A stretch of 64,000 nt of DNA, taken from positions 1 to 64,000 of the forward strand of contig NZ_ACQL01000109.1 in the NCBI RefSeq assembly GCF_000175195.1, read 5' to 3'. Shown in pieces: positions 28,839-37,084 of this stretch. The notes beneath the pieces are model-generated. The model did not search any database and was not told the origin of the DNA. It was given only the letters and a program-made list of their open reading frames with translations. Position numbers and translations under genes: made by a program. Within the stretch, counting starts at the first letter, position 1. The number at the start of each line of letters is the position of its first letter. The stretch is from Actinobacillus minor NM305. Lineage in GTDB: Bacteria > Pseudomonadota > Gammaproteobacteria > Enterobacterales > Pasteurellaceae.

Positions 28839-29858
28839 GTGAAATTAACGCAACAAAAAAGATTGACGCTAAATGATATTGCCAAATTGGCAGGGGTTTC
28901 GAAAACCACTGCCAGCATTATCTTAAACAATAAGGAAGAGGATTTTCGTATCAAAGCGGAAACGAGCCGTAAAGTCCGTGAGGTTGCTGAGCAATATGGC
29001 TATCGAGCTAATGTGTATGCTAAAGCCTTACAAGCACAGCGAACGAATGTGATTGGCTTAGTTATTCCGGATTTGACTAACTACGGTTTTGCCCAAACAG
29101 CTAAAACCTTAGAAAAACTCTGCCGAGAAAATGGGCTACATTTGTTAATCGCGTGTTCAGATGACAATCCTACCCAAGAAAAAAATGCGATTGAGAGCTT
29201 GTTAAATCGCCAAGTCGATTTATTGATTACGGCGCCAACGCATCAAGATCCAGATTATTATCAGGCGATCTTAAAACATACGCCGGTCTTGCAATTAGAC
29301 CGATACATTCCCGATTTAGCTATTCCGTCCATTACCAGTCGGGATACTGAGAGCATTGCGGAATTGGTTGAAAACATTGTACGAGCTTATGAATTAAAAT
29401 CTTTTTACTACCTCGGTGGGCAATTGTCGCTATCGCCTAGCCAAAATCGTTTGAAGGGATTTCAAATCGGGCTAGAACAAGCGCATTTAAAAGCAGAAAG
29501 CGGTTGGATTTTGCATAAAGATTACCAACCTGAATCCGGTTATCAAATGTTGGCAGACGTAGTTGAAAAATTAGGGTATTTGCCTGATGCGATTTTTACC
29601 GCCTCTTACACCCTTTTAGAAGGCGTTTTGCGTTATTTGACCGAACATAAATTGATGGGTAAGCTGGTGACGAAAGAGTTACATTTGGCCACCTTTGACG
29701 ATCATCATTTGTTAGATGCGTTGCCTTTCCACATTCATTCTATTAAGCAGGATCACGATATGATTGCTCAACAAACATTCAGGCTTATCAATGAGATCTT
29801 GCAATATCAAACAGCGCAAAGCGTGAAAATTGAGTGTGAAATTATTTGGCGTAGATAG
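28839..29858 (+). CDS. scrR: LacI-family sucrose operon regulator
   Basis: A 339-residue LacI-family repressor. The N-terminal helix-turn-helix reads LNDIAKLAGVSKTTASIIL (residues 11-29), followed by the hinge helix and a periplasmic-binding-like effector domain. The start is GTG at 28839 with AAGG upstream. Cotranscription with scrB makes ScrR the likely local regulator, probably responding to fructose or a phosphorylated sugar. Closest known relatives are ScrR and Cra-type proteins. Confidence 0.9.
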   Translation: MKLTQQKRLTLNDIAKLAGVSKTTASIILNNKEEDFRIKAETSRKVREVAEQYGYRANVYAKALQAQRTNVIGLVIPDLTNYGFAQTAKTLEKLCRENGLHLLIACSDDNPTQEKNAIESLLNRQVDLLITAPTHQDPDYYQAILKHTPVLQLDRYIPDLAIPSITSRDTESIAELVENIVRAYELKSFYYLGGQLSLSPSQNRLKGFQIGLEQAHLKAESGWILHKDYQPESGYQMLADVVEKLGYLPDAIFTASYTLLEGVLRYLTEHKLMGKLVTKELHLATFDDHHLLDALPFHIHSIKQDHDMIAQQTFRLINEILQYQTAQSVKIECEIIWRR

Positions 29859-29869
29859 GTTGAAATGAA

Positions 29870-29897
29870 AAGAGGAGTTGTTACTCCTCTTTTTTGT
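29870..29897 (+). terminator. Intrinsic terminator of scrBR
   Basis: AGAGGAGT and ACTCCTCT form an 8-bp stem with a TGTT loop, followed by a six-base T run. Confidence 0.9.
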
Positions 29898-29997
29898 TTA
29901 TCAATACTCGCTAATCAATCGCATATTCAATGGTAACAACTAAGCGAGCTTTTTTACAAGCAGAAGAAATGTAATAAAGAGTATATGTTTTTAAGAG

Positions 29998-30636
29998 CTA
30001 TTTTTTAAACCCTTTCCCATTATTCCAAGAGAGCATATATTCCAGCGGTAAACGCACACTTGGGACGGGATCGGTAGCTGATTTGCCCACGGCAAGTAAC
30101 ATTACCGGTGCATAGCGTTCAGCATCGACTTCTAATAATTCAAGGACAGCTTGGCGATTGAAAATACCAATAGCGTGGCTATCGTAGCCTTTATCTTTGA
30201 TGGCAAGCATTAATTGCATAGCAGCTAAACTGGTATCAATCAGCACTTGGTCACGAATTTCTGCCGGCAAAGCTGCTTGATGTACGCTAAGTAAAAAATT
30301 AAAGGCATTTTGGCGGAACCCGGCGCCCAAACAGCCTTTTTCCACGGAAAAATCTAGAATATCGCCGAGTAGTTTTTCGTAAGCTAAATCCGCTAATACT
30401 AAAACTAAAACCGGTGCCGTTTCACAAGGCGGAACATTGTGAGCCACAGAGCCAAGCAGTCTGCTTTTTTGTGCTTCATCATCGACTACCACAAATCGCC
30501 ACGGCTGAAGGTTAGCTTTTGAAGGCGCTTTTAGTGCAAGGGTAAAAATCTCTTCCAGTTCTTTACGGGGAATTTTGACGGTAGGGTCAAAACGTTTAAT
30601 CGTTTTACGTTGTTCGATAACATCTTTGAGTTGCAT
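29998..30636 (-). CDS. Nitroreductase family protein
   Basis: A 212-residue FMN-dependent oxidoreductase of the nitroreductase family. The RKTIKRFDP N-terminus (FMN phosphate contact), KAPSKANLQPWRFVVV (about 35-50) and a C-terminal AVGKSA motif are present. The physiological substrate cannot be read from the sequence. It is a single gene between scrR and azlD, and an inverted uptake-sequence pair lies just upstream. Confidence 0.9.
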   Translation of the reverse strand: MQLKDVIEQRKTIKRFDPTVKIPRKELEEIFTLALKAPSKANLQPWRFVVVDDEAQKSRLLGSVAHNVPPCETAPVLVLVLADLAYEKLLGDILDFSVEKGCLGAGFRQNAFNFLLSVHQAALPAEIRDQVLIDTSLAAMQLMLAIKDKGYDSHAIGIFNRQAVLELLEVDAERYAPVMLLAVGKSATDPVPSVRLPLEYMLSWNNGKGFKK

Positions 30637-30663
30637 AATGTTTTCCTATCTTTGATGGATGAT

Positions 30664-30719
30664 AAGCGGTCGAATTTTGTTTTTTATTTGCAAATGAGAA
30701 AGACAATTTAACCGCTTGT
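30664..30719 (-). terminator. Uptake-sequence inverted pair after azlD
   Basis: AAGCGGT at 30664-30670 and ACCGCTT at 30711-30717 face each other, with inner AATT blocks. The 40-base loop makes it a weaker hairpin than the others, but it lies just downstream of azlD on the minus strand. Confidence 0.45.
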
Positions 30720-30723
30720 CAGT

Positions 30724-31017
30724 TTAAAAAAGCATACGTAATAATCCAGTTGCGGCAATTGAAATAACTACCGTGGGAAAAAGTGAGAATTTCATCATAG
30801 CGAAAAAGGTAATAATCACAGCGAGTGTATCCGCAAGGTTGCCGGATAAAATGACCGGTGCGATGACAGAAATCAGCACACAGCCTGGGACGGCTTCCAT
30901 TACTTTTTCTGTGGTTGGGCTTAGTTTACGGTTTCTTAAGATAAGAAAGCCGACAATACGGGTTAAGTAGGTACTAAATGCCATGAGAATAATGGCAAAA
31001 AAGACATTCCATTCCAT
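30724..31017 (-). CDS. azlD: AzlD-type branched-chain amino acid exporter subunit
   Basis: A 97-residue membrane protein with about three or four membrane segments, the YLTRIVGFLILRNRKLS motif near the start and the EAVPGCVLISVIAPVI motif typical of AzlD/YgaH. It pairs with AzlC to export branched-chain or other amino acids. Its start codon overlaps the azlC stop by one base (TAATG), so the two are translationally coupled. Confidence 0.9.
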   Translation of the reverse strand: MEWNVFFAIILMAFSTYLTRIVGFLILRNRKLSPTTEKVMEAVPGCVLISVIAPVILSGNLADTLAVIITFFAMMKFSLFPTVVISIAATGLLRMLF

Positions 31018-31697
31018 TATCTTCTACTCCAAAAATAAGCTGATAATACGCCCGAAATAGCACCGGCTGCGACATACCAAGCGCCATCAACAGTATGATA
31101 AACACCACCGGCGACAATTAAACTCACAAACCAAGGGCGGGCGGCATCAAAGGTTTTCCACATTCCTTTAAGCATAACCATAAAAACAGCGGTAAATGCC
31201 ATATCAAAGCCGTATTGTTCAATATCGCCTAAAATCGGGCCTAAATAAGCCCCCAAGGTGGTAAAAATGAGCCACATCAAATAGAGGCTAATAGATACGC
31301 TCATATAGTATTTCACATTGATTTGCTGCTGCTTGTGCTTTTGAGTATCCGCTAATGACATCGCCCAGACTTCATCACACATAAAAAAGAGTAAGCCGAG
31401 TGATTTAAGACGGCTAATATGTTTCATATAGAGAGAAAGGGTTGCCCCCATAATCAAGTGACGGCAATTGACTAGCACAGACATCATCACAATTAAGCTA
31501 ATATTTACCGGATCTGTCCATAAGCTGATTGCTGTAAATTCTGAACCTCCGGCAAAATTCAGCCCGGTCATCATACCTAATTCATAATATTGCATTCCTT
31601 TTTGTGCCGCTTGTGCGCCAAGCACGAGGGCAAAGGGAACAAAGCCCAGCATCACGGGCAGGGCATCTTTTATTCCTCGTTTGAAATCATTATGCAT
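31017..31697 (-). CDS. azlC: AzlC/YgaZ-type branched-chain amino acid exporter subunit
   Basis: A 226-residue inner-membrane protein with about six membrane segments. The family core is visible: ALPVMLGFVPFALVLGAQA (about 12-30), FAGGSEFTAISLW (about 48-60) and NCRHLIMGATLS (about 82). With AzlD it forms the AzlCD/YgaZH exporter. It lies 9 bases after sapF on the same strand, so the three may share a transcript. Confidence 0.93.
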   Translation of the reverse strand: MHNDFKRGIKDALPVMLGFVPFALVLGAQAAQKGMQYYELGMMTGLNFAGGSEFTAISLWTDPVNISLIVMMSVLVNCRHLIMGATLSLYMKHISRLKSLGLLFFMCDEVWAMSLADTQKHKQQQINVKYYMSVSISLYLMWLIFTTLGAYLGPILGDIEQYGFDMAFTAVFMVMLKGMWKTFDAARPWFVSLIVAGGVYHTVDGAWYVAAGAISGVLSAYFWSRR

Positions 31698-31706
31698 ATA
31701 TTTCCT

Positions 31707-32501
31707 TTAATCTAGCCAAGAAGTTTCGGTTAATTTTTTGCCAAAATGGCTTTCGATTAAACGTTCAGTTATTGGATTTTGCGGATTAAGTAAAATCTCT
31801 TTCGTAGCGCCATATTCAATCGTTTCACCTTGATCCATCACTAATAATTTATCGCTGATATGTTTAATTAAGCCAAGATGTTGCCCAATATAGATAAAAG
31901 ATAAACCTAAGCGCTGTTGCAGTTCCAGCATTAAATTGATCATCTGCGTTTTTACTGAGAAATCAAGGGAGCTTGAGGTATCGTCAATAATCAAAATCTC
32001 TGGTTCAAGAATTAAAGCACGCGCTAGTGCGACACGTTGTTTTTGGCTACTCGAAGCCGATTGAATGGGCGTTAATACGTGTTCTTTATATAGCCCCACC
32101 CATTTGAGGGTTCGAAAAATCCGTTGATTACGTTCTTCTTCCGAGAGTGTCGTGAGAGACTTTAATGGCGCATCAAGAATCTGCCCGATATTATAATTGG
32201 GATCGAAGGCATCATTAGGATCTTGGAAAACCATGCGAATATGTTTTGCTCGATATTGGTAGTCGCCAAATGACAGTGGTTTATTACGATATAAAATTTG
32301 ACCCGAAGTAGGTTCAGTTAGCCCGATGATCATTTTTGCTAATGTGGATTTGCCCGAACCATTTGCGCCCAAGATCGCGAGGGTTTCTCGCTTATTGAGT
32401 GAGAAAGAGATGTTGCGGACGGCGTAAAAATCTTGTTTACGAAATAAACCAATTTGATCAGTAAAACGTTTATTTAATTGCTGAATTTCAAGGAGCGCCA
32501 T
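31707..32501 (-). CDS. sapF: Peptide ABC transporter ATP-binding protein, SapF-like
   Basis: A 264-residue ABC ATPase. Walker A is GANGSGKST (about 44-52), the Q-loop is FQDPNDAFDP, and the switch His lies in IGQHLGLI. The signature is SASSSQKQR in place of LSGGQ-QR, and Walker B reads LIIDDTSSSLD, with Asp where the catalytic Glu is normally found; E. coli SapF also has a degenerate signature. Sap systems import antimicrobial peptides, haem or potassium-linked substrates. No sapABCD lies adjacent; the neighbours are azlCD. Dpp/OppF-type function cannot be excluded. Confidence 0.75.
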   Translation of the reverse strand: MALLEIQQLNKRFTDQIGLFRKQDFYAVRNISFSLNKRETLAILGANGSGKSTLAKMIIGLTEPTSGQILYRNKPLSFGDYQYRAKHIRMVFQDPNDAFDPNYNIGQILDAPLKSLTTLSEEERNQRIFRTLKWVGLYKEHVLTPIQSASSSQKQRVALARALILEPEILIIDDTSSSLDFSVKTQMINLMLELQQRLGLSFIYIGQHLGLIKHISDKLLVMDQGETIEYGATKEILLNPQNPITERLIESHFGKKLTETSWLD

Positions 32502-32539
32502 TTAATCCCTTCTTCTTTTAAGAACATTTACGTCGTGTA

Positions 32540-32609
32540 GTAGGGGCGGGGTTTATCCCCGCCCGTAAACAATTATTAATATTCGGGCGGGGATAAACCC
32601 CGCCCCTAC
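32540..32609. repeat. Double-hairpin intergenic element (GTAGGG family), perfect copy
   Basis: The two 26-base halves (32540-32565 and 32584-32609) are perfect reverse complements: GTAGGGGCGGGG through CCCCGCCCG and back. Each half is itself a hairpin (GGGCGGGG/CCCCGCCC around TTTAT). An 18-base AT-rich spacer separates them. It lies between fbaA and sapF. Confidence 0.85.
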
Positions 32610-32651
32610 GAAATTTAATACTTGTCTTACTGTTACATAATATCGAAAAAA

Positions 32652-32678
32652 TGGAAAGACCGCTTTTGCAAGCGGTCT
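32652..32678 (-). terminator. Terminator of fbaA built from uptake-sequence cores
   Basis: AGACCGCTT (32657-32665) and AAGCGGTCT (32670-32678) form a 9-bp stem around TTGC. On the minus strand it is followed by TTTCCATTTTTT. It lies 23 bases after the fbaA stop. Confidence 0.8.
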
Positions 32679-32700
32679 GATTTTGCGAAAAGTTTACAAA

Positions 32701-33777
32701 TTATAATACGTTTACGCAGTTTAAGTCTTCGAAAGATTGCTCTAAACGTTTAGACATTGATTCTTCCATTTTACGTAACCAAACACGTGGATCGTAGTAT
32801 TTTTTGTTTGGAGAATCCGGACCTTCAGGGTTACCTAATTGACCTTGTAAGTATGCTTCGTTCGCTTTGTAGAAGTTTAAGATACCGTCCCAAGATGCCC
32901 ATTGTGTATCTGTGTCGATGTTCATTTTGATTGCACCGTAGCTGATTGCTTCGCGGATTTCTTCACGAGAAGAACCTGAACCACCGTGGAATACGAAATC
33001 GATTGATTTTGCAGGAAGGTTACGTTCTTTAGAAACGAACTCTTGTGATGCACCTAAGATAGATGGTTTTAATTTTACGTTACCTGGTTTGTAAACACCG
33101 TGTACGTTACCGAATGCTGCAGCAACAGTGAAACGTGGGCTTACTGGGTTTAATTGGTCGTAAACATATAAAACGTCTTCTGGTTGAGTATATAATTTAG
33201 ACTCTTCAACATCTGAGTTATCTACGCCATCTTCTTCACCACCGGTAATACCGATTTCGATTTCAAGCGTCATACCCATTTTGTCCATACGAGCTAAGTA
33301 TTCACGGCAGATAGCCATGTTTTCTTCCATTGGCTCTTCTGATAAGTCGATCATGTGAGAAGAGAATAATGGTTTACCTGTTTCTGCGAAGTGTTTTTCG
33401 CCCGCTTCTAATAAGCCATCGATCCAAGGTAATAATTTTTTCGCCGCGTGGTCAGTGTGAAGAATTACTGGCACACCGTATTCTTCCGCTAATGCGTGAA
33501 CGTGTTTTGCACCTGCGATAGCACCAAGAACGTCTGCACGAGCACCGCTTGTTGGCTTAATACCTTTACCTGCGTAGAATTGTGCACCACCGTTTGAGAA
33601 TTGTACGATAACAGGTGCTTTTACACGTGCTGCGGTTTCTAATACTGCGTTTACAGAGTCAGAACCTACACAGTTTACTGCAGGGATTGCAAAGTTGTTT
33701 GCTTTTGCGTAAGCGAAAACTTTTTGAACGTCATCGCCTGTTACTACACCTGGTTTTACAATGTCTAATAATGCCAT
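32701..33777 (-). CDS. fbaA: Fructose-bisphosphate aldolase, class II
   Basis: A 358-residue zinc-dependent aldolase of glycolysis and gluconeogenesis. The metal-binding VILHTDHAAKKLLPW motif (about 105-119, with Asp109 and His110) and the later FHGGSGS motif (about 264-270) are present. Length matches E. coli FbaA (359). It follows pgk on the same strand with 103 bases between, the conserved pgk-fba order; a REP-like palindrome lies in the gap. Confidence 0.98.
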   Translation of the reverse strand: MALLDIVKPGVVTGDDVQKVFAYAKANNFAIPAVNCVGSDSVNAVLETAARVKAPVIVQFSNGGAQFYAGKGIKPTSGARADVLGAIAGAKHVHALAEEYGVPVILHTDHAAKKLLPWIDGLLEAGEKHFAETGKPLFSSHMIDLSEEPMEENMAICREYLARMDKMGMTLEIEIGITGGEEDGVDNSDVEESKLYTQPEDVLYVYDQLNPVSPRFTVAAAFGNVHGVYKPGNVKLKPSILGASQEFVSKERNLPAKSIDFVFHGGSGSSREEIREAISYGAIKMNIDTDTQWASWDGILNFYKANEAYLQGQLGNPEGPDSPNKKYYDPRVWLRKMEESMSKRLEQSFEDLNCVNVL

Positions 33778-33821
33778 TTTAGTGTTTCCTTTAAATGTAA
33801 TGTTTAAGAATTTTTCTTTAG

Positions 33822-33872
33822 CAGCCCCAGAGGGACTGAACTATGCGTAACCTAGGGCGTAAGCCCTAGGCT
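33822..33872. repeat. REP-like palindrome between pgk and fbaA
   Basis: CCTAGGGC (33851-33858) and GCCCTAGG (33863-33870) form a perfect 8-bp stem around GTAA. The same arms flank the transposase gene at 61253 and 61756, with a GGCTC loop there. The preceding CAGCCCCAGAGGGACTG is a weak partner hairpin. Confidence 0.75.
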
Positions 33873-33880
33873 ATTAGAAA

Positions 33881-35056
33881 TTAACCGTTTGCACGTTTCT
33901 CTAAAATTTCAACTGCAGGTAATACTTTGCCTTCTACGAACTCTAAGAATGCACCGCCACCTGTTGAGATGTAAGAGATTTTATCTGCGATACCAAACAT
34001 ATCGATTGCGGCTAATGTGTCACCGCCGCCTGCGATAGAGAATGCACCGTTAGCTGTTGCATCAACGATAGCTTGAGCAACCACTTCTGTACCTTTACGG
34101 AAGTTAGGGAATTCAAATACGCCTACAGGACCATTCCAAAGGATAGTTTTTGCGCTGCGGATAATTGCTGCTAATTCTTCTGCTGATTTATCGCCGATAT
34201 CGAGGATTGACTCATCTGCTGATACTTCGTTTACCGCTTTTTGTGTTGCCGCAGCTGTTTCAGAGAACTCTAAACCTACACGTACATCAACCGGCACAGG
34301 AATGTTTGTTGCTTTTGATAAACGTTGTGCTTCTGGGATTAAATCTGCTTCGTATAAAGATTTACCTACATTGTTGCCTTCTGCTGCAATGAAAGTATTT
34401 GCGATACCGCCACCTACGATTAATTGGTCAGCGATTTTTGAAAGGCTATCTAATACAGTTAATTTAGTTGAAACTTTTGAACCTCCCACGATTGCTAACA
34501 TTGGGCGTTGTGGTTCTTTTAATGCTTTACCTAAAGCATCTAATTCTGCTGCAAGTAATGGGCCGGCACAAGCAACCGGTGCGAATTCTGCTACGCCGTA
34601 GGTTGAACCTTCAGCACGGTGAGCTGTACCAAATGCGTCCATCACGAATACATCACAAAGTGCTGCATATTTTTTCGCTAACTCAGGATCGTTTTTCTTT
34701 TCGCCTTTGTTGATACGTACGTTTTCAAGAACCACGATTTCGCCGTCTTTTACATCAACGCCATCTAAGTAATCACGTACTAAACGTACTGGCACGCCTA
34801 AATCTGAAGCATTTAAGTAATCAACCACAGGTTGTAAAGAGTTTGCTTCTTCGAATACACCTTCAGTCGGACGACCTAAGTGAGAAGTAACCATTACTTT
34901 AGCACCTTTTTGAAGTGCTAATTTTAATGTTGGGATCGTTGCACGGATACGTGCATCAGAAGTTACTTTGCCATCTTTTACCGGTACATTTAAGTCAGCA
35001 CGGATAAATAGACGTTTGCCCGCTAAGTCAAGGTCAGCCATTTTAATTACAGACAT
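33881..35056 (-). CDS. pgk: Phosphoglycerate kinase
   Basis: A 391-residue monomeric cytoplasmic kinase of glycolysis. The N-terminal [13 protein letters not shown] motif (about 19-31), TSHLGRP (about 57-63) and the C-terminal [13 protein letters not shown] nucleotide-binding motif (about 345-357) are present. Length is close to E. coli Pgk (387). It heads the pgk-fbaA unit; AGAGGGC precedes the ATG. Confidence 0.98.
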   Translation of the reverse strand: MSVIKMADLDLAGKRLFIRADLNVPVKDGKVTSDARIRATIPTLKLALQKGAKVMVTSHLGRPTEGVFEEANSLQPVVDYLNASDLGVPVRLVRDYLDGVDVKDGEIVVLENVRINKGEKKNDPELAKKYAALCDVFVMDAFGTAHRAEGSTYGVAEFAPVACAGPLLAAELDALGKALKEPQRPMLAIVGGSKVSTKLTVLDSLSKIADQLIVGGGIANTFIAAEGNNVGKSLYEADLIPEAQRLSKATNIPVPVDVRVGLEFSETAAATQKAVNEVSADESILDIGDKSAEELAAIIRSAKTILWNGPVGVFEFPNFRKGTEVVAQAIVDATANGAFSIAGGGDTLAAIDMFGIADKISYISTGGGAFLEFVEGKVLPAVEILEKRANG

Positions 35057-35387
35057 AATAAGCCCTCTTTTTTGTCAAAGTTAAAAATATAAACGGGTAA
35101 AGTATATCACTTTATAGTTAGATTTTGCGAATGTAGATCAAATTATTATTTAATTTTTTTATTAAATAAAATAATTCGCTTAAATTGTAAAACATTTTCT
35201 AAATCAGACCGCTTGAATGATTTAAAAGTTTATTTTTTGTTGCATTTTTAACAATCATTTTACAAATTGATATAAAAAAGCCGATTTTTATCTATTGCAT
35301 TATCTAAAAAAGCATAGTATAACGCAAACGATTGCGATAAAAATTGCATAAAACAAGTTCAAAATTTCAACACAACAGGAAGATATT
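35057..35387. other. Divergent intergenic region between pgk and the DASS transporter gene
   Basis: This 331-base AT-rich region must hold promoters for both genes. I see a single variant uptake core at about 35206, a PurR-like box at 35322-35337, and AGTATA at 35101-35106 (TATACT on the minus strand, a possible pgk -10). No gene or repeat was seen. Confidence 0.55.
35322..35337 (+). promoter_or_regulatory. PurR-like operator
   Basis: ACGCAAACGATTGCGA matches 14 of 16 positions of the PurR box ACGCAAACGTTTGCGT and is itself nearly palindromic. It lies 51 bases before the DASS transporter ATG, well placed for repression. Regulation by PurR or a related LacI-family protein is inferred. Confidence 0.6.
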
Positions 35388-36776
35388 ATGTCAAGCACTA
35401 CTAAAAATCCAAAGAGAGGCTTGGTCATTCTCGCTCTCGATCTATTGCTCTTTTTTGCCTTGCTGAAAGGGTTGCCATTTTCACCAGAAGAAAATAAAGG
35501 GTTAGCTTTATTAGTGTTTGTGGGGATTTTATGGCTAACGGAAGCCTTCAATATCACAGTAACATCATTGATGGTGCCGGTATTTGCGATCGGCTTAAAT
35601 GTATTGAACACGAAAGCGGCTTTCGCTCCTTTCTCTGAACCTATCATCTTTATGTTCTTCGGTGGCTTTGTGATTGCCGCTGTACTTAATCTGCAAAAAT
35701 TAGATTTATGGATTGCCAGCCACGTGATCCGGTTGGCAAAAGGGAATTTAAAACTGACGATTATTTATCTTTTTGCCGTTACTGCATTACTTTCTCTTTT
35801 TATTAACAACACCGCGATCGCTGCGATGATGCTACCGCTAACCCTTGGTATTCTGCATAAAGTGGATTTAAAAGAGAACCGCCGTTTATATGTATTTGTG
35901 TTACTCGGTGTGGCTTTTAGCTCAAGTATTGGCGGTATTGGTACTTTAGTTGGCTCTGCCCCTAATGCAATTTTAGCTTCACAAATTAAGGTTTCTTTTT
36001 CTGAATGGCTGCCTTATGGAATGCCGGTAACCATTTTGTTAATGATTGCAATGATTTTTTCGTTGCTTGTTGTCTTACGCCCCAAATTTGATGTTCCTTT
36101 TGAGGCAACAGTGGAACAAATTCCGTTAAATGGCAAACGTATTACAACATTAGTTATCTTTGTGATTACTGCGATTTGTTTAACTGCTGGCTCGGTTATT
36201 GAGCCAATTGTGCGTTCAACATTAGGACTAAGCTCATCAATTAAGAGTTTTGATGCTGTTATCGCAATGGTTGCGGTTGTCGCTCTGTGTATTTCAAACA
36301 CGGCAACTTGGGCTGAAATTCAGGAACGTGTTGAATGGGGCGTGTTGATGTTATTCGGTGGTGGCTTGGTGCTTGGGATTGTGTTAAAAGATACCGGCGC
36401 AAGTAAACTTCTTGCGGATTTAATTGTAAGCAATATCGGTAACCAACATTGGTTGGTGATGACCTGCGTCTTAGCTGCATTTATTGTGTTCTTAACCGAA
36501 TTTACCTCAAATACCGCAAGTGCCGCTTTAATGATGCCGATCTTTATTTCGGTAGCAAATTCGCTTGGTTTACCGCCAATTTCACTGGCAGCAATTATTG
36601 CTTGTGGTGCAAGCTGTGCCTTTATGTTGCCAATTGCGACACCGCCAAATGCGATTGTGTTTGCAACCGGTTATATCAAACAGTCTGAAATGGTAAAAGT
36701 GGGTTTAATTCTAAACCTAGCAACCGTGGCTATTTTAGGTTGCCTCTCTTATTTCTTTTGGGTTACGTGGTGGTAG
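35388..36776 (+). CDS. DASS (SLC13) family anion:sodium symporter
   Basis: A 462-residue inner-membrane carrier with about 11-12 membrane segments. The two sodium/substrate SNT-type motifs of the family are visible: INNTAIAAMMLPL (about 143-155) and TSNTASAALMMPI (about 373-385). The family takes up di- and tricarboxylates such as succinate, malate or citrate, or sulphate; the substrate is not resolvable here. AGGAAG lies 7 bases before the ATG. Single gene. Confidence 0.9.
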   Translation: MSSTTKNPKRGLVILALDLLLFFALLKGLPFSPEENKGLALLVFVGILWLTEAFNITVTSLMVPVFAIGLNVLNTKAAFAPFSEPIIFMFFGGFVIAAVLNLQKLDLWIASHVIRLAKGNLKLTIIYLFAVTALLSLFINNTAIAAMMLPLTLGILHKVDLKENRRLYVFVLLGVAFSSSIGGIGTLVGSAPNAILASQIKVSFSEWLPYGMPVTILLMIAMIFSLLVVLRPKFDVPFEATVEQIPLNGKRITTLVIFVITAICLTAGSVIEPIVRSTLGLSSSIKSFDAVIAMVAVVALCISNTATWAEIQERVEWGVLMLFGGGLVLGIVLKDTGASKLLADLIVSNIGNQHWLVMTCVLAAFIVFLTEFTSNTASAALMMPIFISVANSLGLPPISLAAIIACGASCAFMLPIATPPNAIVFATGYIKQSEMVKVGLILNLATVAILGCLSYFFWVTWW

Positions 36777-37084
36777 AAAATTTCGGTATTGCGTAGCATT
36801 TCAAGAATGATTTAACTTCTCCTTCAACCTTCGCTCCCTCTATAAACGAGGGAGCATTATTCAACAAGCGGTCAATTTTCAGCTGTTTCTTGCTAATTAT
36901 TTTCTCTCATAAAAAAAATAAGCTTGAAAAATAATCATTTAATCAGAAGAAAGTGAGAGATAGATCACATTTTCAAATAAATCTGATTGCCGAAAAATCC
37001 TCTTTCTTTAAAATCCAATCCGAACAATTTTTTTACTTTATAAAAAATTAACCGATTTTTAAATTCTCATATAAGGAGCAACCT
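36777..37084. other. Intergenic region before manXYZ
   Basis: This 308-base stretch contains a GCTCCCTC/GAGGGAGC hairpin at 36833-36855 (possible stop after the DASS gene), an uptake sequence at 36864-36872, a CRP site at 36951-36972 and a possible -10 box TATAAA at 37039-37044. No coding region was seen. Confidence 0.6.
36951..36972 (+). promoter_or_regulatory. CRP binding site of the manXYZ operon
   Basis: The sequence contains TGAGA-N6-TCACA (36954-36958 and 36965-36969), one base from the TGTGA-N6-TCACA consensus, with flanking AAG and TTT. CRP-cAMP control of the mannose PTS operon is known in enteric bacteria. The site is about 90 bases before the likely start of transcription. Confidence 0.65.
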
